Below are positions 7,203 to 16,449 of a stretch of DNA of 64,000 nucleotides, one piece after another. This DNA comes from Palaeococcus pacificus DY20341. Its GTDB lineage: Archaea; Methanobacteriota_B; Thermococci; Thermococcales; Thermococcaceae. Position numbers and translations under genes: made by a program. Position 1 is the stretch's first letter. Each line of letters opens with the position of its first letter. The stretch is taken from assembly GCF_000725425.1 (NCBI RefSeq), contig NZ_CP006019.1, positions 1,648,480 through 1,712,479 on the forward strand, read 5' to 3'. Below the pieces are notes generated by a model. It was not told the origin of the DNA. It worked only from the letters and a program-made list of their open reading frames with translations, and made no database searches.

Positions 7203-7895
7203 ATGTTGGTGCTGGTGGATTTAGACGATACCCTTTGCAACACATGGGAGGCAGCAAAATATAGCGTCTTAAGGCTCTTGCCTCACTTACTGAAAAAGAG
7301 GAAGATTAGAGCGCTCATATATATCCTAACTCAGCGGTATAAAGAGTTAGAGCAGTCAAAAGAGCTCCACATTCTGGATTTGGATAAGCTATTGGAACAG
7401 TTCATGGAAAGGGTTTATAGAAAAGTTTCGGAGAAAGACTTAGATGAAATGCTTGATTTGGTCGATAGGACATTTTTCTCAAATCTAAAGCTCTATCCGG
7501 ATGCAAAAGACTTTCTGGAAGGCTTAAGGGAGATGGGAGCGAAGATAGTCCTCATAACTGATTCTTCATCATACTGGCAGAGAAAGAAGCTCGAGTATTT
7601 GGACATCAAAGACTATTTCGATGCTCTAATAATAAGCGGCGAGACTGGAATAAGCAAGCTTGATCCCCACAACTTCTTTTTGGCGAAGAAGATGTTTCCA
7701 AGGGAAGACGAAATTTACATGGTAGGGGATAGAGATGAGACCGACATGAAAGGAGGCAAGACTATTGGAGCAACAACTATACTTGTAAAGAGAGGCTACT
7801 TTCAAGCCAGACGGCCGGAGTATGCAGACTACATAGTGGGAGACCTTAGAGAAGCCTTGGAGGTGATAAAGCGTGAGCATGAAAAGCGAGCTTAA
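7203..7895 (+). CDS. HAD-superfamily hydrolase (phosphatase)
   Basis: A HAD-family enzyme of about 230 residues. The nucleophile motif DLDDTLCNTW is at the N-terminus, motif II is LITDSS, a lysine follows the cap domain (GISKLDP), and motif IV is GDRDETD. These are the residues of a Mg2+-dependent phosphohydrolase, with a helical cap in residues 20-100. The substrate is unknown. Start choice is uncertain: ATG 7203, TTG 7206 and GTG 7209 all follow a GAGGA at 7196-7200; a TTG at 7194 lies before that site. The 3' end overlaps the next gene by 23 bases. Confidence 0.82.
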   Translation: MLVLVDLDDTLCNTWEAAKYSVLRLLPHLLKKRKIRALIYILTQRYKELEQSKELHILDLDKLLEQFMERVYRKVSEKDLDEMLDLVDRTFFSNLKLYPDAKDFLEGLREMGAKIVLITDSSSYWQRKKLEYLDIKDYFDALIISGETGISKLDPHNFFLAKKMFPREDEIYMVGDRDETDMKGGKTIGATTILVKRGYFQARRPEYADYIVGDLREALEVIKREHEKRA

Positions 7896-8493
7896 AAGAA
7901 AGGCACTTCACTTAACAGGGCTGAGCATCCCCATGATATACCTGCTTTTCGGTAGGGAGTTCACACTTAGATTTACAGGATTTTTCTTGATTCTCTTCGT
8001 GATTCTCGAGCCATTTAGAATAGTTGAGCACCTGCGAGACGGCGTGAAGAAGAGGCTCCATCTGTATGTGGACGAAGAGATAATAGCAAAATTTGAGGAT
8101 GAACTGGATAGCATAGCGAGAGAACACGAAAGGTACTGGATTGGAGCGCATATATACTTCACCTTAGCCGCACTCATCGTCATTTATCTGTTTCCAGAGG
8201 ACATAGCCATAGGTGCTATTGCCGCTGCTACATTGGGAGATGCAATGGCAGCTATAATTGGAAAGAGCTTTGGAAGACATCGCTTCAAAAACGGCAAAAG
8301 CTTAGAAGGAAGCTCAGCTTACTTCCTAACAGCCCTTTTAATTCTAGTGCCCTTAACAGACTTACCGCACGGCATAATAGGGGCATTAGCAGGGGCTATA
8401 ACGGAATTCTATGAACTACCGCCGGATGATAACTTTTCAAACCAGCTGGCAATAGCTGTAGTGCTCTATGTGTTTAGAATAGCACTATTTTAG
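7873..8493 (+). CDS. Dolichol kinase / CTP-dependent DAG kinase-like membrane protein
   Basis: A 206-residue polytopic membrane protein of the SEC59/DGK1/VTE5 family, which transfers phosphate from CTP to polyprenols or diacylglycerol-like lipids. ELKRKALHLTGLSIPMIY at the N-terminus, the TLGDAMAAIIGKSFGRHRF segment near residue 125 and GKSLEGSSAYF are the family landmarks. The expected substrate is a polyprenol or an archaeal ether lipid. The GTG start lies five bases after a strong GGAGGTGAT site inside the HAD gene, so the two are translationally coupled; a phosphatase and a lipid kinase in one unit may act in lipid-carrier recycling. Confidence 0.8.
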   Translation: MSMKSELKRKALHLTGLSIPMIYLLFGREFTLRFTGFFLILFVILEPFRIVEHLRDGVKKRLHLYVDEEIIAKFEDELDSIAREHERYWIGAHIYFTLAALIVIYLFPEDIAIGAIAAATLGDAMAAIIGKSFGRHRFKNGKSLEGSSAYFLTALLILVPLTDLPHGIIGALAGAITEFYELPPDDNFSNQLAIAVVLYVFRIALF

Positions 8494-8516
8494 AGAATAA
8501 AACAAAAAAAGAAGAG

Positions 8517-11138
8517 TCATTGAATTTGAACTTCAGCAAACGTGCTTATGTTATCTTGGTCGCCCCACTCGTTGTCGCTGTCGTGCATGCTTGGATCATC
8601 GGGCAAGCTTTCAACGGCTGAATCCCCAGCGCTTGAGCCTGTTACCCAAGCGGTTATGTAGACTTTGCTTGCTTTTCCTCCCAAGACCTCCCATGGAATT
8701 GCTACCTCCAATGTTTGAAGGCCATTTACTTTACCTGTCCATGCAATAAAGCCTATCTCCGCTATATCGTAGCGCTCCCAGCTAGTTCCATTCCAAATGC
8801 TTAGCTGTGCTGCTTCAATTGAATCTGTTCCTTTCTCTCCAAAGAACTCTCCTTTCCAGTAGAAGTACATTTGGGCATCAATACCCCTTGTAAATGCCAT
8901 CTTCCTATCCCATGCATCAGTATTTCCAGTGTATCCCCCTTCTTTGTAGTCCAAGCCAATTCCGTAGGCCACTCTCCATGAGGCTTTGTTGTCTGTAGTT
9001 AGGGCTACGTAGAGATAGGTATCATCATAATCAACATAGAGGGCTTTTAAGTTTGCTCCATCCTGGCCAAATCCTTGCGTATCTTCCGCTACTTTCGTTT
9101 CAGCACTCCAATCATCTAAGTTACCATCCACAGTCTTAGTGAGCTTCGATACCAAGTCCTCCTTCTCAGCAATTTCTAAAAAGCTTTCAATTTCTTTTTG
9201 AAGCCTCAACAACCTGGAATATGCAGAGAATATCTTTGTAGCACCTCTGAGCTCATAATGAGGCATGGAGATGAGGTTTTGACCTTCATTATAGAGCTCT
9301 TGGCTTTCATTGAGCTTAAGCTTAAATTCCTCAATTTGTTGCATGTACTTCTCAGGTAGCCTCATTGCAGAGAGGTTTTCCATAATATCAAGGGTTTGCT
9401 GGTATTTCGGCCAATAGAGCTTCGGCCATACATAGACACCCATTTTGACGAGATCATTTTGAGTCTTAGCGATTCTTCCAACATCAATCTTAAGCGTTGC
9501 AATGTTGTTGTTCTCATTGACCTCTTCTATTTCATTGTTGGGATCAACAACAGCTTTTAATTCATGGGTTCCCCATGCTTTCGAGTATTCGTAAGTGTAG
9601 CTCAATGAAATGTTGCCCTTTGCAGAAACATTCACTATCCAGCTCTTTATGAGGTTATCGTCATCAAAAAGCTCCACAGTAACGTTTTGAGCGTCCACTT
9701 CACCAAGGTTCTCCACAGTGATTGTGAGGTTTGCAGGCTGCCATTGCTCAACATTTAGAACGTTTGAGGAAATGCTAACGGCCAGCTCGGGTTTTGGAAT
9801 TGGGATCTCGATTACAGTGAGGTTTGAGAATGTGTCACTATCTCCCCACTCATTGCCACTATCAGCTACAACGGAGCTTTCGGGAAGTACATCAACCGCA
9901 GATCCACCTCCTCCTGTTACCCATGTAATAACAGCGATTTTGTTTGTTCTTCCCCCTATAGCACTCCATGGGATTTTAATTTCAAGAGTTTTCAAACCAA
10001 TGGAACTGTTTCCTGTCCATGCAAAGCTTCCCCCAACATCGCCGACTTTCTTATACTCCCATCCGCTTCCTGTCCAAGGTAGAAAAGCAACGTTCTCCTG
10101 CCCATCCACAGTGGGCTTTGCTTGTGACTTATCCCACCACGTATAGAGTTCGTAATCAATTGCATAGCCACCTTCAAAGTTTATGCTTCTTCCCCAGGCA
10201 TCACTCGTTCCAGTGTATCCGTTCCCGCTTCCGGGATCAACATCAATACCTATACCATACGCCATATCCCAATTGGCATTGTTGTTCGCTTCGAGTGCTA
10301 TGTATAAATACTGATCGTCGTAAGAGACATAGAAAGAACTTAGATTTCCACCATCAACACCATATCCTAAATTGTCTTTTGCTACAAGCTCATAGCCCGC
10401 CCAATCGCTTAAGTCTCCATCGATGGTCTTTGGAGCTAGAGGAAGGGTTATAAAATTCGTTAAAGTATCACTGTCAGTCCACTCCGAATTTCCTGTAGAG
10501 GGATAATTAACGTCGGGGTCAACTGGAAGGGTATCAACTGCAGAATCCCCATCGTTATTTCCAGCAACCCAAGATATTAGTGCCAAGTTAGAGGGCTTTC
10601 CACCTAAAGTACTCCAAGGAATCTTTATTTCTATTGTTTGAATGCCACTATCACCACCAATGTACTCATAATCCCCGACATCTTTCATGTTTCCAACGAA
10701 TTGCCAACTGCTTCCATCCCACTTACGAAGTTCCATCCAAGTTATTTGACCATCTTGAGCTTCTGCATATACTATATACTCCGGTAGATATGTCCCATTA
10801 AAGTATATTTTCTTTGCCCAAGGATCGCTACTTCCACCACTAGCACTTCCCGGATTAATGTCAATCGCAATCCCGTAATCAGGCCAATATTTAGCCGTAT
10901 TATTAGTTTTGATGGCGATGTAGAGATATTCGTCATCCCAAGCCACGTAGAGGTTGTCGAGATTTGCTCCAGGAACAGTGCTATCAACGCCGCGAGACAC
11001 TAAATCCAGTGTGCCCCAATCGTTTAGGTTTCCATCGATAATTTTAGTGCCATAGAGCGCATTTACAAACCCCACTGTCGGTACTACACTCAACACAATC
11101 AAAACAATAATGCCCAGACTAACTACTCCCAACCTCAT
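8517..11138 (-). CDS. Secreted protein with three glucodextranase-C/CBM-like modules and a CARDB domain
   Basis: An 873-residue exported protein. A signal peptide (about residues 1-27) is followed by three related modules of about 200 residues, near 33-225, 232-440 and 665-873. Each opens with IDGxLxDW and closes with an EWxDxD(T/N) acidic motif. Between modules two and three come a CARDB-like beta domain (about 450-555) and a helical stretch (560-655). Such modules occur at the C-termini of archaeal amylopullulanases and glucodextranases, and are thought to bind starch, Ca2+ or the S-layer. No catalytic domain, lipobox or C-terminal membrane anchor is present. It is divergent from 4-alpha-glucanotransferase across a TGM-rich promoter, so a role in capturing starch outside the cell is inferred. 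Confidence 0.8.
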   Translation of the reverse strand: MRLGVVSLGIIVLIVLSVVPTVGFVNALYGTKIIDGNLNDWGTLDLVSRGVDSTVPGANLDNLYVAWDDEYLYIAIKTNNTAKYWPDYGIAIDINPGSASGGSSDPWAKKIYFNGTYLPEYIVYAEAQDGQITWMELRKWDGSSWQFVGNMKDVGDYEYIGGDSGIQTIEIKIPWSTLGGKPSNLALISWVAGNNDGDSAVDTLPVDPDVNYPSTGNSEWTDSDTLTNFITLPLAPKTIDGDLSDWAGYELVAKDNLGYGVDGGNLSSFYVSYDDQYLYIALEANNNANWDMAYGIGIDVDPGSGNGYTGTSDAWGRSINFEGGYAIDYELYTWWDKSQAKPTVDGQENVAFLPWTGSGWEYKKVGDVGGSFAWTGNSSIGLKTLEIKIPWSAIGGRTNKIAVITWVTGGGGSAVDVLPESSVVADSGNEWGDSDTFSNLTVIEIPIPKPELAVSISSNVLNVEQWQPANLTITVENLGEVDAQNVTVELFDDDNLIKSWIVNVSAKGNISLSYTYEYSKAWGTHELKAVVDPNNEIEEVNENNNIATLKIDVGRIAKTQNDLVKMGVYVWPKLYWPKYQQTLDIMENLSAMRLPEKYMQQIEEFKLKLNESQELYNEGQNLISMPHYELRGATKIFSAYSRLLRLQKEIESFLEIAEKEDLVSKLTKTVDGNLDDWSAETKVAEDTQGFGQDGANLKALYVDYDDTYLYVALTTDNKASWRVAYGIGLDYKEGGYTGNTDAWDRKMAFTRGIDAQMYFYWKGEFFGEKGTDSIEAAQLSIWNGTSWERYDIAEIGFIAWTGKVNGLQTLEVAIPWEVLGGKASKVYITAWVTGSSAGDSAVESLPDDPSMHDSDNEWGDQDNISTFAEVQIQ

Positions 11139-11142
11139 TTTG

Positions 11143-11229
11143 AGTCACCCCGGGTGATAATTGTTCACCCTAGTTGATATATGAGCATAAAATATTTATA
11201 TATCTTTTTGAATATCACTAGTAGTGATA
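11143..11229. promoter_or_regulatory. Three Thermococcales glycolytic motifs in a divergent promoter
   Basis: A perfect TGM, TATCAC-N5-GTGATA, lies at 11213-11229. Two imperfect copies, AGTCAC-N5-GTGATA (11143-11159) and GTTCAC-N5-TTGATA (11163-11179), lie 20 bp apart centre to centre. The TGM is the known site of the TrmB-family regulator TrmBL1 (Tgr), which senses maltodextrins. The TATA box of the plus gene (TTTATATA, about 11195-11202) lies upstream of the perfect copy, and a TATA box for the minus gene in the same AT tract lies upstream of the other two. TGMs downstream of TATA act as repressor sites, as expected for sugar catabolism. Confidence 0.82.
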
Positions 11230-11249
11230 ATTCACTTGGAGGTGCAGGA

Positions 11250-13229
11250 ATGGAGAAGATCAACTTCATCTTTGGCATTCATAATCACCAGCCCCTTGGA
11301 AACTTTGGTTGGGTGCTCGAGGAGGCATATAACAACTCATACCGGCCGTTCATGGAAATTCTCGAGGAATTCCCAAACATGAAGCTTGCGGTTCATTTCA
11401 GCGGGCCCCTCTTAGAGTGGCTCGATGAAAACCATCCCGATTATATCGATCTCTTGAAAAAGCTCATCAAAAAAGGGCAGCTGGAGATAGTTGTCGCTGG
11501 TTTTTATGAACCCGTTTTAGCTGCGATCCCTAAAGAGGATAGAATTCTACAAATTAATCTTCTAAAGAATTATGCTAAAAGTCTCGGCTATGATGCCAAA
11601 GGAGTGTGGCTGACCGAGAGAGTTTGGCAGCCGGAGCTGGTGAAATCGCTTAGGGAGGCAGGGATCGAGTATGTAGTCGTTGATGACTACCACTTTATGA
11701 GCGCCGGGCTGAGCAAAGAAGAGCTTTATTGGCCGTATTATACTGAAGACGGTGGAGAGGTAATAAGCGTCTTTCCAATTGACGAAAAGCTCCGCTATCT
11801 CATACCATTTAGACCTGTGGAAAAGACAATTGAGTACTTAGAAGGCCTTGTCGATAAAGACCCATCAAAAGTTGCCGTGTTCCACGATGATGGAGAGAAG
11901 TTTGGTGTCTGGCCGGGGACGCACGAATGGGTATACAAAAAGGGATGGCTTAGAGAGTTCTTTGATACTGTAACAAGCAACGAAAAGATTAACTTAATGA
12001 CTTACTCCGAATATCTGGCCAAGTTTACTCCAAAAGGCTTGGTTTACCTCCCAATTGCTTCCTACTTTGAGATGAGTGAGTGGTCCCTTCCAGCGAAGCA
12101 AGCAAAGCTCTTCGTTGAGTTCGTCGAACAGCTTAAAGAAGAGGGCAAGTTTGAAAAGTACCGCGTCTTTGTTAGAGGAGGAATTTGGAAGAACTTCTTC
12201 TTCAAGTATCCAGAAAGCAATTTTATGCACAAGAGAATGCTTTACGTGAGCAGACTTGCAAGAGAGCATGAAGAAGCGAGGAACTACATTCTAAAGGCCC
12301 AGTGCAACGATGCCTACTGGCACGGCGTCTTTGGAGGTGTTTACCTGCCGCATTTGAGAAGGGCAATTTGGGAGAATATAATCAAAGCCCAGAGCTACTT
12401 CCCAAGCGAGGCTAAAGTCTTAGATGTAGACTTCGACGGCAAAAAAGAAGTCATGCTTGAAAATTCTCACTTTATAGCAACTATTAAGCCCCATTATGGC
12501 GGAAGCATCTTCGAGCTGAGCTCCAAAAAGAGAGCGGTAAACTACAACGATGTCTTAGCAAGGAGATGGGAGCACTATCATGATGTCCCAGAGGCCGCAA
12601 CTCCCGAGGAAGAGACTGAAGAAGGTGTTGCAAGCATTCATGAGCTTGGAAAAGAAATTCCAGAAGAGATTAAGCGTGAATTAGCTTACGACTGGCAGCT
12701 TAGGGCCATACTCCAAGACCACTTCCTCAAAGAGGGTGAAACGCTCGATAACTACCGCCTCGTTAAGTACTGGGAACTCGGCGATTTCGTGAACCAGCCC
12801 TATGAGTTTGAGCTGAGTGAAGGAAAGATAAAACTCTGGCGCAATGGCGGACTCTACGGAGAGGAAAAAGTCCCAGCAAAGGTTGAGAAGGAGATTGAGC
12901 TCACGGAGGACGGATTTATAGTGAGGTACAGAGTGGTGCTCGAAAAGCACTATAAAGCCCTCTTTGGTGTTGAGCTCAACTTGGCGGTGCACAGTGTAAT
13001 GGAAAAGCCAGAAGAATTCGAAGCACAGAGCTTTGAAATAAATGATCCCTATGGAATGGGCAAAGTTAGAATAGAGCTCAACAAGAAAGCCAGAGTCTGG
13101 AAGTTCCCGATAAAAACACTCTCACAGTCAGAGAGCGGATGGGACTTCGTGCAGCAGGGAGTTAGCTACACGTTATTATTCCCAATTGAAAAGGAGCTTG
13201 AATTTGAGGTTAGGTTTAGGGAAGTTTAA
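11250..13229 (+). CDS. 4-alpha-glucanotransferase, GH57
   Basis: A 659-residue cytoplasmic enzyme that moves alpha-1,4-glucan segments between maltodextrins, feeding glucose and longer dextrins to glycolysis. GH57 motifs are seen in order: GIHNHQPLG, GVWLTERVWQPEL with the nucleophile Glu123, and VAVFHDDGEKFG with the acid/base Asp214. Length and both residue numbers equal those of the characterised T. litoralis enzyme. The ATG at 11250 follows GGAGGTG; an in-frame ATG at 11181 lies upstream of the TATA box and operator and is rejected. Expression is probably repressed by TrmBL1 in the absence of maltodextrin. Confidence 0.95.
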   Translation: MEKINFIFGIHNHQPLGNFGWVLEEAYNNSYRPFMEILEEFPNMKLAVHFSGPLLEWLDENHPDYIDLLKKLIKKGQLEIVVAGFYEPVLAAIPKEDRILQINLLKNYAKSLGYDAKGVWLTERVWQPELVKSLREAGIEYVVVDDYHFMSAGLSKEELYWPYYTEDGGEVISVFPIDEKLRYLIPFRPVEKTIEYLEGLVDKDPSKVAVFHDDGEKFGVWPGTHEWVYKKGWLREFFDTVTSNEKINLMTYSEYLAKFTPKGLVYLPIASYFEMSEWSLPAKQAKLFVEFVEQLKEEGKFEKYRVFVRGGIWKNFFFKYPESNFMHKRMLYVSRLAREHEEARNYILKAQCNDAYWHGVFGGVYLPHLRRAIWENIIKAQSYFPSEAKVLDVDFDGKKEVMLENSHFIATIKPHYGGSIFELSSKKRAVNYNDVLARRWEHYHDVPEAATPEEETEEGVASIHELGKEIPEEIKRELAYDWQLRAILQDHFLKEGETLDNYRLVKYWELGDFVNQPYEFELSEGKIKLWRNGGLYGEEKVPAKVEKEIELTEDGFIVRYRVVLEKHYKALFGVELNLAVHSVMEKPEEFEAQSFEINDPYGMGKVRIELNKKARVWKFPIKTLSQSESGWDFVQQGVSYTLLFPIEKELEFEVRFREV

Positions 13230-13306
13230 GCTATTTTTCTACCACCCCAATCTTTTTATGTCATTAGTTCAAGCTTATCGATGTAGCGGAAAAGTAGGTG
13301 AGGACT

Positions 13307-14155
13307 TTGAAGCCCCGATTTGATGCTTATTTTTTAACATTTAGAGAGGCTAATAGATTGCTCGTCGGTAGGGGTGAAGTTAGAATAAATTTGGATTTAG
13401 GAAAAACTAAAAGAACACTCACGGTCATTGCGGAGGAGGATAGGGTAATCTTCCCCGATGGGAGTGAAGTGGAGAAGAAGATTTTAGGAAAAATAGCTAA
13501 AGATGAAAACAACATATACTTCGTCAAAGATGGGGGAATATTCAAGGCAGCAATAGCTAAAGAAGGCTTTTACAAGCTTGTTCCGACAATCCCACCCACA
13601 ATAGAGATAAACGGCATTAGAATGCACCGCACGAAGGAAGTAACTCCCTTAGAGGATACCCTCAGCAAAATCAACACAGTAAAGCCAAAGGAGGGAGAAA
13701 TGCTCCTCGACACGTGCATGGGGCTTGGCTATACCGCAATAGAGAGCGCCAAAAGAGGGGCGTACGTAATGACAATTGAAAAAGACCCAAACGTTTTAGA
13801 GCTAGCGAAGCTCAACCCCTGGAGCTGGGAGCTCTTTCACTCGCAGAACATCCAAGTAATCCATGGAGATGCATTTGATGTTGTAAAGCGCTTTAGAGAT
13901 GAGACATTTGATGTCATAATCCATGACCCGCCGCGCTTCAGCCTAGCGGGACATTTGTACAGCGAGGAGTTTTATAGGGAGCTATTTAGAGTGCTGAAGA
14001 AGGGAGGAAGGCTCTTCCACTACGTCGGAAATCCAGGGAAGAAGTATAGAAGAAAAGATTTGCAAAGAGGAGTTATGGAAAGGCTGAGAAAAGTAGGATT
14101 TAAGAACGTTAAGCGGGTTGAGGAAGCGCTGGGACTAGTAGCAAAGAAGGTTTAG
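13307..14155 (+). CDS. SAM-dependent methyltransferase, COG2521-like
   Basis: A class I methyltransferase of about 282 residues. An N-terminal beta-rich domain (residues 1-110) precedes a Rossmann domain with the SAM loop LLDTCMGLGYTAIESAKRG, an acidic residue after strand 2 (TIEKDPN) and the motif IIHDPPRFS in place of the usual DPPY. DPPR motifs occur in RNA and N-methyltransferases; from memory this matches the predicted archaeal methyltransferase group COG2521. The substrate is unknown. The TTG at 13307 lies five bases after AGGTGA and is preferred to the GTG at 13298. Confidence 0.8.
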   Translation: MKPRFDAYFLTFREANRLLVGRGEVRINLDLGKTKRTLTVIAEEDRVIFPDGSEVEKKILGKIAKDENNIYFVKDGGIFKAAIAKEGFYKLVPTIPPTIEINGIRMHRTKEVTPLEDTLSKINTVKPKEGEMLLDTCMGLGYTAIESAKRGAYVMTIEKDPNVLELAKLNPWSWELFHSQNIQVIHGDAFDVVKRFRDETFDVIIHDPPRFSLAGHLYSEEFYRELFRVLKKGGRLFHYVGNPGKKYRRKDLQRGVMERLRKVGFKNVKRVEEALGLVAKKV

Positions 14156-14168
14156 AAAAAAGAAAACC

Positions 14169-16058
14169 TTACTCCTTCTTCCCCAAAATCTCCTCAACGT
14201 TAAATCCTTCTTTTCCTTCAACGAGCTTGCGCTCAAAGAACTCCATTATGAGCTTGTAACGCTTTGCCCTGTGCCTTGGGGAGCCCCTTATACTGTGTCC
14301 GTGGGCGCCTTTCTTAAATATTGCAATGTAAGTCTCTTTTCCTAAGTCCTTAAGCACGTGATAGAACATTACAGATTGGTCCAAGGGGCAGCGGTAGTCT
14401 TCGAGGGAGTGAATTATCAGCAAGGGTGCTTTTACTCTGTCCGCATAGAATAGTGGGCTAAGCTTCTTGTAGTTCTCGTTTTCGAGTGGATTTTCACCAA
14501 TGACCTCTTTATCGAACCAAAGACCAATGTCCGAGAAGGCATAGCTCGTCAGCCAGTAGCTTATTCCATTCTCACTAACGCCAGCTTTGAAGAGGTCACT
14601 TTGCGTTAGTGCCCAGTTAGTCATATACCCTCCATAGCTTATGCCCGTGATTCCTACCCTTTCCTTATCTGCTTGAGGCTCGAGCGTGAAGAATTCCTCT
14701 ATGCCCCTGAGTATGTCTTGGAAGTCCTCTAAGCCCGTTCTTTCAAGCACTCTAAGTGCAAAGTCCTCATCATAGCCATTGCTTCCTCTTGGATTGACAA
14801 AAACTATGTAAAAGCCCTTATCTGCCAAGAGCTGCATCTCGTACTTGAAGTAATATCCATACATACCCTTGGGCCCGCCGTGAACAAAGACTATAACGGG
14901 AGCTTTCTCGCCCTCCTTTATGTCTGGCTTTATATACCACCCGTCAAGCTCTAAATCGAGGCTCTTAAAGCGGAAGTGCTTTATTGGTCTCCTCTTGAGC
15001 TTGCTCAAAATAGGCCCGTTGTAGTCGGTGAGCTGCTTGAGCTCGCCGTCCCATATGAAGGCCTCGCTCGGCATGGTGTCAATTTGCTTGAGGAATACAA
15101 CCTTTCCGTCATCACTCACGTCAAAGCCCATAACCCACGCATTTTCTTCAACGATTGAGATTAGCTCCTCGCCGCTCAGCTTGTACAATGAAACCCTCCC
15201 TTCTCTTGGGCTTAGGAAGTAAACATTCCCTTGGGCATCAAACTTTCCTTCCCAGTTATTGTAGATAAAGCGCTCTGTGAGAGGCTTGACCTCCTCGCCG
15301 TCCCAAATGTAGAGATAATCATGCTCACTGAGCTTTTCTTTCTTTGGCTTACCTATGAGCAAAAGATCCTTTCCGTTTGAGTCAATTGCTGCAAATGAGA
15401 CCTTCTCAAATATCTTCTCGCTCTCACCGTCCTTATACCTAAAGATGTCGTAGAACTTGAAGAACTGAAGCTTGCCGTTCTCTCTGTGGGGGACGTTATA
15501 TATTACCTCATCGCCGTGCCACAGTCCAGAGGAGAACTTTTCAGCCGTGAACTCCTCTAAAATTTCCTCGCCTTCGCTGTCGTAAATCCAAAATGTTGTC
15601 TTTTCACCGTCAAAAAAGCCCTTATTGTCGAACCAAACTGGAACGTCGTACTCAAAGATAAAGTCCTCATCTTCTCTCCTCTTGAAGCCAGTGATTAACA
15701 AGCGCCTATCATCTTCGTTCCAGCTCACGTTTAAAATGTTCTTAACTTCCATGAGCTTTTTAGCGCTCATGCTCCTCAAATCAATCAGCCAGAGCTCGCT
15801 CGTCTTTTTCTCTTCATTTCCTCTGACGAAAGTCAGTTTTGCTCCGCTCGGAGAAAAGCGGGGCATTGAAGCATTCTCCACGTATTTTCTCTCTCCACTC
15901 TCAAGTTCCTCAACGACAATTGTATTCTCGTATTTGTTGTCTTTGAGGTTTGCTTTGGTCAAAACGTAGGCAACCCTCTTTCCATCTTTGGAAATCCTTA
16001 CATCGCTCAAGTAGGAAAACTTTGCAAAAGTGTTTTCATCCCATTCGATATTATTCAT
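14169..16058 (-). CDS. Acylaminoacyl-peptidase / prolyl oligopeptidase, family S9
   Basis: A 629-residue cytosolic serine peptidase. Residues 1-365 form a beta-propeller of repeated WxDE-type strands, and the C-terminal alpha/beta-hydrolase domain holds the triad. The nucleophile Ser is in GISYGGYMTNW (about residue 475), the Asp in HSLEDYRCPLDQS and the His in KKGAHGHSIRG. FVHGGPKGMYGY forms the oxyanion region. It releases N-acylated or short peptides and probably works in peptide salvage. The ATG follows GGTGATAGCG. The gene stands alone, convergent with the methyltransferase. Confidence 0.9.
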   Translation of the reverse strand: MNNIEWDENTFAKFSYLSDVRISKDGKRVAYVLTKANLKDNKYENTIVVEELESGERKYVENASMPRFSPSGAKLTFVRGNEEKKTSELWLIDLRSMSAKKLMEVKNILNVSWNEDDRRLLITGFKRREDEDFIFEYDVPVWFDNKGFFDGEKTTFWIYDSEGEEILEEFTAEKFSSGLWHGDEVIYNVPHRENGKLQFFKFYDIFRYKDGESEKIFEKVSFAAIDSNGKDLLLIGKPKKEKLSEHDYLYIWDGEEVKPLTERFIYNNWEGKFDAQGNVYFLSPREGRVSLYKLSGEELISIVEENAWVMGFDVSDDGKVVFLKQIDTMPSEAFIWDGELKQLTDYNGPILSKLKRRPIKHFRFKSLDLELDGWYIKPDIKEGEKAPVIVFVHGGPKGMYGYYFKYEMQLLADKGFYIVFVNPRGSNGYDEDFALRVLERTGLEDFQDILRGIEEFFTLEPQADKERVGITGISYGGYMTNWALTQSDLFKAGVSENGISYWLTSYAFSDIGLWFDKEVIGENPLENENYKKLSPLFYADRVKAPLLIIHSLEDYRCPLDQSVMFYHVLKDLGKETYIAIFKKGAHGHSIRGSPRHRAKRYKLIMEFFERKLVEGKEGFNVEEILGKKE

Positions 16059-16137
16059 AACGCTATCACCTAAGTTATAAAGAGCCTTAAAAGTATTTAA
16101 ACTTTAACTCTATTAAGGAGAAAGAAAGGTGGGACTA

Positions 16138-16449
16138 ATGAAAGAAGAACACGCCGTCACAGTAATACTAATCACAGGACTTGCCTTATCATTAATTACA
16201 AAGTCATACATTGGAATAGTATTCGCGGCCTTAGGAATTCCTCTCTACCTGGCGTATTTAGCTAGAGAACAGAACATACTCGTCAAGGCCAGGCTCTTCG
16301 ACAGAGATCTGTTTTTAATGATGGGAATAACTCTGGTGATAATCCTAGCATTCAAGAAATTCTCAGATCCAAGAATTGGACTCATTTCTATGGCCGTTGT
16401 AATACCGCTGGCATTTTTAATTTGGGACAGACTAAAGGGTAGAGAGTAG
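16138..16449 (+). CDS. Small integral membrane protein, function unknown
   Basis: About 103 residues with four hydrophobic helices separated by short charged loops (AREQNILVKARLFDRD in the middle). I do not recognise a family. The ATG at 16138 lies six bases after GGTG; a GTG at 16129 behind AAGGAG is an alternative start. The last 18 bases overlap the convergent kinase gene, so each transcript's 3' end is antisense to the other. Confidence 0.65.
   Translation: MKEEHAVTVILITGLALSLITKSYIGIVFAALGIPLYLAYLAREQNILVKARLFDRDLFLMMGITLVIILAFKKFSDPRIGLISMAVVIPLAFLIWDRLKGRE

Noticed and set aside
9718-10453. Plus-strand frames of about 140 codons inside the large secreted-protein gene
   Set aside because: Antisense shadows with low-complexity Ser/His/Pro content and no ribosome site, wholly inside a well-supported gene.
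11181-11249. N-terminal extension of the 4-alpha-glucanotransferase from an ATG at 11181
   Set aside because: It would place the start upstream of the TATA box and operator. The ATG at 11250 has a strong ribosome site and gives the 659-residue length of the T. litoralis enzyme.
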